A stretch of 52,400 nt of DNA from a virus. This document shows positions 15,114 to 23,152 of this stretch, piece after piece; positions within the stretch are counted from its first letter, which is position 1, and the number at the start of each line of letters is the position of its first letter. The notes beneath the pieces were generated by a model. That model made no database searches. It was not told where the DNA came from and was given only the letters and a program-made list of their open reading frames with translations. Position numbers and translations under genes: made by a program. Where the stretch lies: positions 1-52,400 of the IMG/VR virus record IMGVR_UViG_3300042321_002898; one strand, given 5' to 3'.

Positions 15114-17402
15114 TCATCCTCCTGCGGGCGGGGTGGGACGCGCGGGCGACGCGACAGAAGCGACGGCAGATTGAATTCCTCCGGCCACGCCGGAGGGCGT
15201 GGTCTCCGCGGGCGCGGCAGAAGACGGAGAGACGGAGGTCACCGGGGCCGCACCCGGAGAGGTCGCGGGCGCGACGGCAGCGGCGGCACGTCCCTCGGTC
15301 GTGGGACCCTGGATCAGGGCCCGTGCCTCCTCGAGGATTTCAGTGATCTCTGAGAGCATGGCGGGCTTGATTCCCTTCTGGAGGGCAGACTGGACGTGCT
15401 GATCGGCATGCTGCAGGGAAATCTCAAGAAGCTGCGCGCTCGATCCGAGCGGAATCTCAGAGGAGAGCAGCGGGGCAATCCGGCTGATGATTGCGTTGAG
15501 ATGGACCATGTCGTCGTCGGTGGTGTCGACTGGCACGGGAGTCCCGTTGAGAAGAGTGGTCAGCTCAATGAGCTGCTGGCGATGCTGTTTGAGGGCAGAC
15601 AAGGGACTGAGATCCACGTTGAGCAGACGCTCCGCGGCCGCTCCTCCGAGCTTGGAGGCGATGTCACGGCGCTTGAGCTCGACCGTGTCGATGGTCGGGT
15701 CTGCGGAATAGCGGCTCACGATCATTTCGAGGACACCGGACTGAGAGGCAATGGCATCCTCGACGCTCGCACGGCTCGACGAGTTGGCAAGAATCGCGAT
15801 CTGCGAGACGGTCATTCCCTTTTCCAGCATCTCGAGGACTGCCTCGACGGCATCGGTGTCGAGCGACCGTGGAATCTCGACAAAGAAATACATGGCAGAC
15901 TCTCCGACGGACTCGAGAGACGTCCAGGTCTCGATGTCAAAGATTGGGGTCAGACCGGTCTGTTTTGACTCGATCATGACCTGGTTTGAAAACTGAAGAA
16001 TGTCGGCACGGCAGATGCGGCGCTGCAGCTGGTCGATGAGGGCAAACATCTGGTCGGCGAAGCGAGACAGCATCCCGGCGCGGATCTGCGCGTCGATCGA
16101 GGCCGTGTAGTTCACCTCTGACGCCGTGCGGCGCTGTCCCTGCTGGTCAAGAATCTGTCCGGGCATGAAGGCGCCGACCGCGATCTCGGCCTGCATCGTC
16201 GCGTGGCGGTCGAGCGCAAAGAACGCCTCTGAGTTGATCTCAAAGGAAACCTTCTCGAGAACCTCGTAGCCCTCGCCGACGATCGCAAACGGATGGTTGA
16301 CGGTGAGGCTCGGGGTCTCCACGGAACCGGCGCCGGCTCTGCTCGTGCGGCGCAGGACCATCAGGCCAGAAAGGTGAAGAGCATCCTGGATGAGGTTGCG
16401 CGCCTGCTCGACCGAGACGTGCGTGTTGTAGAGTGCGCGGCCCGCTCCGCGAGAACCATGGAGCGTGCGGTCACCGACCTCGGCAGAGAAGAGACTCAGA
16501 CACTGCTCCATCTTGTCGTAGCGGGCACGGCGGAAGAACAGCGGGACGCCGTCCTCGCGGTCAAAGATGTAGTGATCGACGCCGCCGGCCGGGTTGGTCG
16601 CAAAGATGTGACCCGCCTTGACAACGCGGATCGACGAGGTGAAGCTGCTGGCAAGGTTGTTTTCGCGGATCAGGTCCTCGTAGACTCGCTCGTTCTCGGT
16701 GTTGGCCCGGTCCTCGAACTGCTTGGTCGACGTGTTGAGCTTCTTGACAAGATTCTCGACGCGCCAGCCGGCAAGAGAGGCAACCTCGGGATCACGGATC
16801 GTGTCAACGATGTCGTCAACAAAGAAGTCTTCCTTGAGGCCCCAGATCTTCACTCGGTTCGATTCCTGGGGACAGCCTACGTAGAACAGGGCCTCGTCAG
16901 ACCGATACATCTTCGGCTTCCAGGTGAACTCGTCCTCACGACCGACTGCGGCATAGCCGTAGGTCAGGTTCTCGTCGATGAGCTGAGAGAGAAAATCAGG
17001 CCAGCCCGTCCACTTACGAATGCAGTCCGTGATTGCCGTTCGGAAAGTATCCTCCAAGGCTTCGGTGCCGGAAGCTTCGTTCGGAAAGCGGCTGTAAGTC
17101 AAGAGGGGGAGCTGGTCGACCACCTGCCGGTATGGAGGAGTCAGGCGCTTGATCAGGGATGACATGAATCCCGTGGGCCGATTGCTCCGCCATGATTGCC
17201 CCGCGCCTCGCAGCTTTCGCGGATTCCACGGCTGCTCGCCGTTGATTTTGCGAGCGATCGCCGCGTTCTTGTTGTTGCGCTCCCGGTTGTCCTGCGTGAA
17301 GTTTTTGTAGGTCTGATAGGCCTGATCGAAGGTCAGGACTGCCGGAAGCACGGACCCCGTCTGCGGGTCGACTATATCGGCTGTTGAGGCGTCGTTTGGC
17401 AT
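15114..17402 (-). CDS. Portal protein
   Basis: 762 aa, within the size range of large podoviral portals (P22 has 725). It has an N-terminal SLIKRLTPPYRQVVDQLPLLTYSRFP region followed by WTGWPDFLSQLIDENLTYGYAAVGREDEF, typical of portal clip and wing segments. A long helical part includes RTASEVNYTASIDAQIRAGMLSRFADQM, where portal proteins have their membrane-side helices. The C-terminus (about 690-762) is Ala/Pro/Thr-rich. It lies between terminase-linked genes and scaffold, as expected. It forms the dodecameric DNA channel of the head. Confidence 0.85.
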   Translation of the reverse strand: MPNDASTADIVDPQTGSVLPAVLTFDQAYQTYKNFTQDNRERNNKNAAIARKINGEQPWNPRKLRGAGQSWRSNRPTGFMSSLIKRLTPPYRQVVDQLPLLTYSRFPNEASGTEALEDTFRTAITDCIRKWTGWPDFLSQLIDENLTYGYAAVGREDEFTWKPKMYRSDEALFYVGCPQESNRVKIWGLKEDFFVDDIVDTIRDPEVASLAGWRVENLVKKLNTSTKQFEDRANTENERVYEDLIRENNLASSFTSSIRVVKAGHIFATNPAGGVDHYIFDREDGVPLFFRRARYDKMEQCLSLFSAEVGDRTLHGSRGAGRALYNTHVSVEQARNLIQDALHLSGLMVLRRTSRAGAGSVETPSLTVNHPFAIVGEGYEVLEKVSFEINSEAFFALDRHATMQAEIAVGAFMPGQILDQQGQRRTASEVNYTASIDAQIRAGMLSRFADQMFALIDQLQRRICRADILQFSNQVMIESKQTGLTPIFDIETWTSLESVGESAMYFFVEIPRSLDTDAVEAVLEMLEKGMTVSQIAILANSSSRASVEDAIASQSGVLEMIVSRYSADPTIDTVELKRRDIASKLGGAAAERLLNVDLSPLSALKQHRQQLIELTTLLNGTPVPVDTTDDDMVHLNAIISRIAPLLSSEIPLGSSAQLLEISLQHADQHVQSALQKGIKPAMLSEITEILEEARALIQGPTTEGRAAAAVAPATSPGAAPVTSVSPSSAAPAETTPSGVAGGIQSAVASVASPARPTPPAGG

Positions 17403-17405
17403 TGT

Positions 17406-17657
17406 TCACCATTTTCCCTTCGGGCAGGATTCAGAAGCTAGCATGGTCTTGGCAAGGATAAAACACTCGCAGACCGAGCATTGCATGTCCGATCGATACT
17501 CGCACTCATCGCAGACAGACAGCCTTTTTTTCTTCGTAGAACTATCGACAAGCAGGACCTCCCTGCGAGCGACACGCTCGGCGGCTCTCCCGACGGCACC
17601 GGCAAAGTTCTTGATTCCCTTGGTCGTGATTTCCATGCGGCACCTCTCGCAACTCAT
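17406..17657 (-). CDS. Cys-rich putative zinc-binding protein (83 aa)
   Basis: The start at 17657 (MSCERCRMEITTKGIKN) overlaps the upstream stop as ATGA. There are eight cysteines: CERC at the N-terminus and CDECEYRSDMQCSVCECF near residue 57, then SCPKGKW at the end. The pattern C-x2-C, C-x2-C-x-C and final CPxGKW is common in small phage zinc-binding proteins with no settled function. It sits between portal and terminase genes together with another Cys-rich protein. Confidence 0.8.
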   Translation of the reverse strand: MSCERCRMEITTKGIKNFAGAVGRAAERVARREVLLVDSSTKKKRLSVCDECEYRSDMQCSVCECFILAKTMLASESCPKGKW

Positions 17658-18253
17658 CGCCTCGCCCAGCAGTATCCAGGAAGATCTGGACTCGTGCCGA
17701 TCTTGTCCATGCGCAGCCACACGGCAGACCTGTTCTCGTGATGCAGGATCTGGCAGGCGCGAAGTTCTCGCTCATGGTGGACTGTCTGACCCGCTCGCAG
17801 GATCGCCGACATGCGGTTCACGGCCTCGACGCAGGATCCGCAGTTGCTGTTCCACCTGACGTTGAACCTGCAGCCCGCACAGACATCGGCGCGTCTCTGC
17901 GCCTCCTGCTTCAGCTCGAGATTCTCGGTCGAGTGATCCTGGATCTGCCTGTCCATCGTCTGGATCATCTCGTCTGTGAGAGTGCGGATCGGCGACACGG
18001 AGTGCGCGACCTCGATCCGGGCCACTCCCTCGAACTGGTGGCACATGCGCGGGAAATTCTTGCAAATGTATTCATCGACCTCAGCCCTGACGTCGCCGAT
18101 CGGGATGACGTTGTCGGCCCTGAACTTGATCACGGCATCGATGAGGGCTCGATAGGTCGGGGCACGGATGGGCTCAGGCATGTCGCGGCCGAGACGATCC
18201 TTCTCGGGCTTGTGCCATCCTCCGGGCATCACCATGGATTCGATCACATTCAT
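17654..18253 (-). CDS. Cys-rich hypothetical protein (199 aa)
   Basis: Residues 1-115 look helical (RAPTYRALIDAVIKFRADNVIPIGD). Around residues 124-139 is a putative zinc-binding site, CAGCRFNVRWNSNCGSC, plus CQILHH further on. It directly follows the terminase large-subunit gene (1-base spacing) and overlaps the next Cys-rich gene. It is possibly an accessory to packaging or head-tail joining. No family is recognised with confidence. Confidence 0.7.
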   Translation of the reverse strand: MNVIESMVMPGGWHKPEKDRLGRDMPEPIRAPTYRALIDAVIKFRADNVIPIGDVRAEVDEYICKNFPRMCHQFEGVARIEVAHSVSPIRTLTDEMIQTMDRQIQDHSTENLELKQEAQRRADVCAGCRFNVRWNSNCGSCVEAVNRMSAILRAGQTVHHERELRACQILHHENRSAVWLRMDKIGTSPDLPGYCWARR

Positions 18254-18254
18254 G

Positions 18255-20195
18255 TCAGTCAGTCATGTCGATGAAGTCGAGCTGGTCGACGATTCCGTGC
18301 TCGACGCGCTCTGGTCTCGGTGCCGGCACACGCGCCTCCTCGACCATGCGGCCAGAGATGCCGCCGTTCATGCGGATCGCATGGACTGCGACAAGCAGGC
18401 TGTCGAAGCGGTCAGGCGAGACGTCGTTGTGGCGCTTCTTGAATTCCTTCTTGGGCTCGAGTCTGAGGACACCACGGCCGACCTGCATGTAGCGACGAGT
18501 GACCGTCTCGCGGCCGAGCTGGTTCCAGTTGATTCCCGGGTTGAGCTTGAGAAGGTCTGTCTCGATGAACTTGCGGACACTGAACGCCATCTCGGTCACG
18601 ACGTCATTGTAGCGCTCGGCGCAGGTCTCTGAGTCGTCATCGAGGATGCGAGTGTCTGAGGCAGCCCAGCTGAACATGACCCCAAAGACATCTGGTCCAA
18701 ACATCGACTTGAGAGCATCGTGGACTCCGGTGCCGTTGCCGGTTCGATCGACCGCGAGCCACCTGGGCTTCACTCCCATGTCGTTGCTCAGGCGGATGAT
18801 CGCCCTGGTCTGCTCGATCGTGTCTCTCTTGTCGAGACTGATCTGCTGCTCGACCTGGATGACACGCCGCTCGGACTTGAAGCGCTGGAACGAACCCTGC
18901 ATGTCTGTCCATCCGATCGCCTGGCCGAATCTTGCGGCCGTGAAGAAGGCAAGGTCATTGCCCTCGAAGGCGAGGTCGATCCCGGCTGCCATGACTGTCG
19001 GGCCTGAGAAGGTATAGAGACCCTTGGCCCTCTCGAACATCGACTCGTTGACGATGACGACCGAGGCAGACGACTCGGGGAACCATCCCCTTGCCATCGT
19101 GAAATACTCTGGGTTGTCAGACCCGAGCTTGAGGAGTCGCTCGAATCCCTCCCAGGTCTGCAGGCCAGGATAGACGACCTTTTTCTCGGTGACGTTCTCG
19201 CACTTGGCGCCGTCGAGTCGGATGACGTTGTATCCCCTGCCAGACTCCCAGGTCTCGTCGACATCGATGTCGATCGACGCCCACCCTCTCTTGGGCTCTG
19301 CCAGGACTCCAAACTTGCTGTTGCGGTCCTTGGGGTTCGTGGCCGCAAACACCCTGACGTGGCTGTTGTCGGCTTCTTCTGTCAGCAGCACGTTGTTGAC
19401 GTCCTCCCACACGCCCTCTGGAATCTCTTCGGCCTCGTCAAGGATCAGGGCGATGCGACTGAGCTTGCCAAACCGCGGATGCGGAACTGGGCGGGGAACC
19501 GGGTGAAAGCCACGAAGTCGTCCCTTGCCGTCGTCTCCCATCGGGATCGAGGTGAGGTGGATTCCCTGCTTGTCGTCGTTGTTGACCCTGACTGACTCGG
19601 CCTTGATCGAGAGATTCGGGACAGGCACGAGGACATTGGCGAGCAGGTTCTTGATGTGCGCGAAAACGTTGGTGACCGCATGCTGCCGAGTGACAGACAT
19701 GACCTTGATGCAGGTCCACTCGGGATCGCGAAGAAAATCGAGGCCAAAGAACACGGCACCGGAATACGACTTGGAGAGCGATCCTCCTCCCATGATCAGG
19801 TTCTTGGCATGGTCTCTGAGTCCGTTCCACACCAGCTTCGTGCAGTGCGGCTCTGGCGTGAAGAGCTCTGGCCCCCAGCAGACGATGGCCGCCGCCTGAT
19901 ACTGGTCGAGATCAAGAAGTTTCTGGATGTATCTCCAGATGAGATACTCGCACTCGTGGCTGGCGAGGCGGATCTGTTCCTTCGGCGGGTTCTTCACGCA
20001 GTAGCGAAGCAGATACTCGGTCGGTCCAAACAGGTCTCCGGTCTTCTGGTGAGCCTCTCTCATCGCATAGGCATGCTCGAGATACTGCCGTCCGTCGAGT
20101 GCCTGCTCGATCGATGCCGACTCCTCTGGCGTCACCTCGGGGCGCTTCTTCTTTCGCACCCCGGTCTTGGCGTAGCGGGTGCGGACGACGCTCAT
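18255..20195 (-). CDS. terL: Terminase large subunit (TerL)
   Basis: 646 aa. The ATPase half has a degenerate Walker A (GGGSLSKSYSG, residues 136-146, with K142), Walker B ILDEAEE (D253, E254) and a coupling motif FAATNP (283-288). The nuclease half has an RNase H-like acidic triad: GIDLAFEGND (D407), AVDRTGNGTG (D483) and DRFDSLLVA (D598). It therefore drives DNA packaging and cuts the concatemer. The start overlaps the small-subunit stop as ATGA. It is long compared with many TerL proteins because of an N-terminal extension of about 100 residues. Confidence 0.93.
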   Translation of the reverse strand: MSVVRTRYAKTGVRKKKRPEVTPEESASIEQALDGRQYLEHAYAMREAHQKTGDLFGPTEYLLRYCVKNPPKEQIRLASHECEYLIWRYIQKLLDLDQYQAAAIVCWGPELFTPEPHCTKLVWNGLRDHAKNLIMGGGSLSKSYSGAVFFGLDFLRDPEWTCIKVMSVTRQHAVTNVFAHIKNLLANVLVPVPNLSIKAESVRVNNDDKQGIHLTSIPMGDDGKGRLRGFHPVPRPVPHPRFGKLSRIALILDEAEEIPEGVWEDVNNVLLTEEADNSHVRVFAATNPKDRNSKFGVLAEPKRGWASIDIDVDETWESGRGYNVIRLDGAKCENVTEKKVVYPGLQTWEGFERLLKLGSDNPEYFTMARGWFPESSASVVIVNESMFERAKGLYTFSGPTVMAAGIDLAFEGNDLAFFTAARFGQAIGWTDMQGSFQRFKSERRVIQVEQQISLDKRDTIEQTRAIIRLSNDMGVKPRWLAVDRTGNGTGVHDALKSMFGPDVFGVMFSWAASDTRILDDDSETCAERYNDVVTEMAFSVRKFIETDLLKLNPGINWNQLGRETVTRRYMQVGRGVLRLEPKKEFKKRHNDVSPDRFDSLLVAVHAIRMNGGISGRMVEEARVPAPRPERVEHGIVDQLDFIDMTD

Positions 20196-20689
20196 GCGAA
20201 GCTCTCTGCGAGATTGAGCACTTTCTCAGACACGTCGAGTCTGACCGAGTCCTTGAATTCTCCCATGATGCGGGCATCGAGCTCGAGCGCCTTGAGCTTG
20301 GAGGGAATCTTCACCGACGTCGTGCCGTCAGTGGAGGTTCGCACCTCCTCGGCCAGCTCGGACTCCTCGTCGATGTCTCCGATCGGAGTTCGAACGAGCC
20401 TGGCAAGAAATTCGCGCTTCTCATCGAGACTCAGGAAGCGCTTCTGCTGGGCACGCTCGGCCACGCGGGCCTTGAGTTCCTCGACGTAGGTCTTGGCATG
20501 TTCCTTCTGGAGAATGATTCCACCGGCCCGGCAGGCAGAACCCGCCGTGATCTTGCCGTTGTATTTAGCCGCGATGACGTCATCGAAGGCGAGGAGATAG
20601 GCCCGATACATCGGGAGCCCGTCGAGCACGTGGAGCTCAATGAACTCTCGCTGCTGAGGGGTGAGTCGTCTTGCTGCTCTGCTCGCCAT
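20192..20689 (-). CDS. terS: Terminase small subunit (probable)
   Basis: 165 aa. It begins MASRAARRLTPQQREFIELHVLDGLPMYRAYLLAF, an N-terminal helix-turn-helix-like region as in TerS proteins, with YRAYLLAF similar to the familiar AAYRAG segment. The centre is a helical stretch (about 55-100, Lys/Glu/Gln-rich) and the C-terminus has ELDARIMGEFKDS, a typical phage TerS ending. It immediately precedes and overlaps the large-subunit gene. It recognises the packaging site. Confidence 0.85.
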   Translation of the reverse strand: MASRAARRLTPQQREFIELHVLDGLPMYRAYLLAFDDVIAAKYNGKITAGSACRAGGIILQKEHAKTYVEELKARVAERAQQKRFLSLDEKREFLARLVRTPIGDIDEESELAEEVRTSTDGTTSVKIPSKLKALELDARIMGEFKDSVRLDVSEKVLNLAESFA

Positions 20690-20707
20690 GGTCAGAAGAT
20701 GGCCGTG

Positions 20708-21190
20708 TCACTCCTTCGAAGTAAACGCATCTCTGCTGAGAAGAATCCCGGCCCTCGCGATGAGCGGGGCGTCGCAGGTCTGCAGGGTCAGTCGGGTCCT
20801 GGGCCAGATCTTCTTCGCGGCATCCAGAAGTTGCCGCTTCCTCGCAGAACGCTCACGCTCCCTTCGTGACTGCTCGATGGTCAGATTCATCCACTTCAGA
20901 AGCGAGAGCTCGACCAGCTCAGACCCGCCGTGCATGAGAGCCGCCCCGCACACCAGCTTGTAGTTGCCGTAAAGAACCGCCATGAATGCCGCGGATCGGT
21001 TCTCGCCCGCAAACTTCGGGATCTGCTCGATGAAGAGATGGGATGCCTTGTTCATTTTTTCTCGAACAAGCTCTACCACCTCCCGGTCTGTCTCGGGCAT
21101 CTGGTGCAGACTCACGATTGCCATCGACTCTGGATCGAGGACTGCGATTGCCCCGTGCCTGCCCGGATCTACCCCGATCACGTGTTTCAT
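20708..21190 (-). CDS. RuvC-like Holliday junction resolvase / RNase H-fold nuclease
   Basis: 160 aa. It opens with VIGVDPGRHGAIAVLD (D8), then HLFIEQIPKF (E55) and CDAPLIARAG (D140), the acidic residues of RuvC-type nucleases in the right order. It probably resolves branched DNA before packaging, which fits its place just upstream of the terminase genes. It is the first gene of the left minus-strand block, facing the AT-rich divergent region. The predicted promoter lies so close that the message would be leaderless. Confidence 0.87.
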   Translation of the reverse strand: MKHVIGVDPGRHGAIAVLDPESMAIVSLHQMPETDREVVELVREKMNKASHLFIEQIPKFAGENRSAAFMAVLYGNYKLVCGAALMHGGSELVELSLLKWMNLTIEQSRRERERSARKRQLLDAAKKIWPRTRLTLQTCDAPLIARAGILLSRDAFTSKE

Positions 21191-21197
21191 GGCTCGG

Positions 21198-21225
21198 ATG
21201 CTACATCGGGACCGTTTTTGAGCAA
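21198..21225 (-). promoter_or_regulatory. Predicted promoter of the left minus-strand block
   Basis: Read on the minus strand, TTGCTC (21220-21225) and TAGCAT (21198-21203) are separated by 16 bases. The ATG of the RuvC-like gene begins 7 bases after the -10 element, so transcription would start at or next to the A of the ATG. No Shine-Dalgarno is present. Other AT-rich boxes further upstream could also serve. Confidence 0.5.
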
Positions 21226-21360
21226 ATATCAGACTTCGGCGCAGTAGATATTCAGATAAGTAGTTAGAATACAGACTACAGACTAAGAGTAAGAATATAT
21301 TCGAGGAATAAAGTAGAAGATACCATAGTATAAGTAGTTAATAAAGAATAGGTTATATAG

Positions 21361-21477
21361 AGTTCTCCCTTAATTCGAATGCTTTTCCCATTTTTTAGAT
21401 TTCAACCACTTTTTTTGCATGCCTGAAAAATTGCCCCGCTATAGCTTTTCCCATTTTGTTCGAATTAGGGGAGAACT
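21361..21477. repeat. Imperfect 19-base inverted repeat with internal direct repeat
   Basis: Arm 21361-21379 is the reverse complement of 21459-21477 with a single mismatch (18 of 19). The arms are 79 bases apart. Just inside the left arm is GCTTTTCCCATTTT (21381-21394), and an identical copy lies just inside the right arm (21444-21457), in the same orientation. The unit therefore mixes inverted and direct symmetry. It could be an operator pair that loops DNA or an origin-binding array. Confidence 0.8.
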
Positions 21478-21565
21478 TGTCTCAAGTTGTTGATCTGCAA
21501 CATCCTTATGCCGTGCTCGACCACTTTCATGACAAAAACAGTTCACGCACCCGCCGTTTCGTGCC

Positions 21566-22345
21566 ATGATGGCCTCCCGCACCATGAAACCGCCATCCGA
21601 CCACATCACCGTCCACTTCCCCATGACCTCCTCTGTCCGCCGGCACACCGCCGCCGTCTGGCGCCGCGCCCGACCTTCTCGCTGCATGGCCTTCATGGTC
21701 CTCGTCTTTCTGTCGTATTCCGACTCGCCCGAGCGCCGCTTTGCCGCCAGGTGGCTCATTGAGTTCGGCGCCGCGTCCCGGCTCAACTTCATGGCCACGA
21801 TGGCCGCCATGTTCGGATCAAACTGGCTCCAGTCCCAGAACCACCGAGTCCTCGCCATCCGCAGTCTGAGCGCATCCGACTGCCTCGACGTTGATCCGAG
21901 AGAGGCCGGCATGTGGATGCCCTTCATGCTGTGCATGGTCGGACAGGTGAGAGTAGAGGCGCTGGTCGAGCTCATCCGCGACAACCCAGAACTGTGGGAA
22001 TTTGACCTCCCAAGGGTGAGAGCGATTCCCGGCTCCGATCGCCTCCTCGCCGACATCCAGGCCATCCTCGAGAGCCGCCACGACGAGGTCTCCTGGATCA
22101 GATCTCTGCCGTCTCGCCATGCGAGTCCAGTCCGCGGCGTGACCGACCGCTCTGTCCGCTCGATGCGTCCGGGCGACGCGTTCATCCTTGATCCGGCGTC
22201 GCGAGGCATGTCACTCGCCCTGCTCGTCAAGAAGGTCAACGCGATCGCCCTGCGCTGCTCGGATGACCGCCGTCTCTTCACCGTCGAGACCGTCGAGTTT
22301 CCCGAACCTGACAAGTTCTGCGTGGCAATTCATCGCAGAAGTTAG
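21566..22345 (+). CDS. First rightward gene, early hypothetical protein (259 aa)
   Basis: The frame has the strong G/C preference at third codon positions of this phage, so it is the real one; a 291-aa frame on the other strand is its shadow. ATGs at 21566, 21569 and 21584 are all possible and none has a Shine-Dalgarno. The N-terminus is basic (SSVRRHTAAVWRRARPSR), followed by helices (ERRFAARWLIEFGAASRL; VEALVELIRDNPELWEF) and a mixed C-terminus (LFTVETVEFPEPDKFCVAIHRR). Its place as first gene after the control region makes a regulatory or host-takeover role possible, but no domain is recognised. Confidence 0.68.
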   Translation: MMASRTMKPPSDHITVHFPMTSSVRRHTAAVWRRARPSRCMAFMVLVFLSYSDSPERRFAARWLIEFGAASRLNFMATMAAMFGSNWLQSQNHRVLAIRSLSASDCLDVDPREAGMWMPFMLCMVGQVRVEALVELIRDNPELWEFDLPRVRAIPGSDRLLADIQAILESRHDEVSWIRSLPSRHASPVRGVTDRSVRSMRPGDAFILDPASRGMSLALLVKKVNAIALRCSDDRRLFTVETVEFPEPDKFCVAIHRRS

Positions 22346-22356
22346 CAGTCTTCTTG

Positions 22357-22395
22357 TTTACATCGTGGCAGCCACAGATTAAATGGCAGCCTGTC
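22357..22395 (+). promoter_or_regulatory. Promoter A of the TGGCnGCCA family
   Basis: TTTACA (22357-22362), 16-base spacer holding TGGCAGCCA (22366-22374), then TTAAAT (22379-22384), with 11 bases to the ATG at 22396. A second near copy, TGGCAGCCT (22384-22392), overlaps the end of the -10 box and the predicted start of transcription. No Shine-Dalgarno. Confidence 0.65.
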
Positions 22396-22686
22396 ATGAA
22401 AAAGACACAACCACAGAAGGGCCCAGTGACGGCCGACCAGATTCCCGACGCTCCCCCAGTCGATCGCGGAGTCATGAAGTCTCCCTACAATCACCGGACA
22501 CGCAGTCTCGTTCGGACATTCATCGACACCTTCGAGGACGAGGCGGCAAAGCGCCGTCTCCGTTCTCAGATGCGTGACCTCACCACATTCACCCAGATCC
22601 GCGACTACATGCTGCTTCTCGTCTCTGCCGAGACCATCGACAGCCTCATCGTCAGGTGGTTCGACGACGGAATGAAGGAAGACTGA
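22396..22686 (+). CDS. Hypothetical early protein (96 aa)
   Basis: The start at 22396 (MKKTQPQKGPVTADQIPDAPP) is chosen because promoter A ends 11 bases before it; an in-frame ATG at 22354 lies upstream of the promoter. The N-terminal 30 residues are polar and Pro-rich. The rest is helical (RSLVRTFIDTFEDEAAKRRLRSQM, then YMLLLVSAETIDSLIVRWFDDGM). It may be a small dimeric protein. No family is recognised. Confidence 0.72.
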   Translation: MKKTQPQKGPVTADQIPDAPPVDRGVMKSPYNHRTRSLVRTFIDTFEDEAAKRRLRSQMRDLTTFTQIRDYMLLLVSAETIDSLIVRWFDDGMKED

Positions 22687-22687
22687 C

Positions 22688-22795
22688 ATGCACGTTCTCG
22701 CGATGATTGGTCTCGTCATTTCCTGGACAGGACTCCTGTTCTTTGGCGGCTGGCTTGCATTCACTGAAAGGAACAACCATGACCGCCATGACTGA
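22688..22795 (+). CDS. Very small membrane protein (35 aa)
   Basis: MHVLAMIGLVISWTGLLFFGGWLAF forms one transmembrane helix, followed by a charged tail TERNNHDRHD. It starts one base after the previous stop and overlaps the next gene by 17 bases. Such tiny early membrane proteins are common in phages, but this one cannot be assigned a role. Confidence 0.55.
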   Translation: MHVLAMIGLVISWTGLLFFGGWLAFTERNNHDRHD

Positions 22796-23027
22796 CAGGG
22801 AAAGAAAACAGGAGATCGAGCGACTTCGCGAGGTCCTGCGGAAGGGAAAATTTACCGTCGTCGAGATGGCATCAATTCGAGGCCGCATCGGAGGATTGGT
22901 CGGCGCAGGACATCCCGGACGCCGACTCGGAGGAATACGCGGGGCCGAGGCTCGCTGGGGAAAGACTCGCAAGAGCTCGGACCGGCGAAAGGACCCCGCG
23001 TCACCGAGAGACAAGAGGAAGAAGTGA
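22779..23027 (+). CDS. Basic hypothetical protein (82 aa)
   Basis: The start at 22779 has AGGAA upstream. The N-terminal helix (RERKQEIERLREVLRKG) is followed by a Gly/Arg-rich segment (RGRIGGLVGAGHPGRRLGGIRG) and a Lys/Arg-rich tail. The high positive charge suggests nucleic-acid binding. It is the last gene before a terminator. Confidence 0.65.
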   Translation: MTAMTDRERKQEIERLREVLRKGKFTVVEMASIRGRIGGLVGAGHPGRRLGGIRGAEARWGKTRKSSDRRKDPASPRDKRKK

Positions 23028-23038
23028 GGCCGACCCGT

Positions 23039-23102
23039 GCCGGGCGAGGGAGCTCCGATCGTCGTGGGTTTCGATCCCTCCCTCCCCGGCCAAAACTTTT
23101 TT
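23039..23102 (+). terminator. Intrinsic terminator
   Basis: Stem of 6 plus 7 base pairs with one bulged C (23039-23044 with 23085-23090; 23046-23052 with 23078-23084), a 25-base loop and T6 at 23097-23102. It closes the promoter A unit before promoter B. The distance of six bases between stem and T-run makes its strength uncertain. Confidence 0.6.
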
Positions 23103-23113
23103 GAAAAAAAAGA

Positions 23114-23152
23114 TTCGCATATGGCTGGCAGCTTGGTAGTATTCTCTCTGTC
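23114..23152 (+). promoter_or_regulatory. Promoter B of the TGGCnGCCA family
   Basis: TTCGCA (23114-23119), 17-base spacer with TGGCTGGCAGC (23122-23132), TAGTAT (23137-23142), then 10 bases to the ATG at 23153. It lies right after the terminator. No Shine-Dalgarno. Confidence 0.68.

Larger units (their letters stand above)
21191..21565. other. AT-rich divergent intergenic region; candidate origin and control region
   Basis: This is the only long stretch in the window without a gene and is far more AT-rich than its surroundings, most clearly at 21226-21475. It separates leftward structural genes from rightward early genes. It contains an 11-base direct repeat (ATAAGTAGTTA at 21256-21266 and 21330-21340), a 7-base tandem repeat (CAGACTA at 21272-21285), and a long imperfect inverted repeat described separately. 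Easily melted DNA, repeats and divergent transcription fit an origin of replication and operator region. The last ~85 bases return to normal composition. Confidence 0.6.

Noticed and set aside
21439-22314. 291-aa open frame on the minus strand
   Set aside because: It mirrors the plus-strand gene at 21566-22345, which has the third-position GC pattern of real genes here, and it would run across the inverted repeat.
23039-23095. tRNA-like 3' half (GGGTTTCGATCCC followed by a CCA-like end)
   Set aside because: The T-loop register is off by one, no D-arm or anticodon arm can be drawn, and the bases pair better as an intrinsic terminator followed by a T-run.
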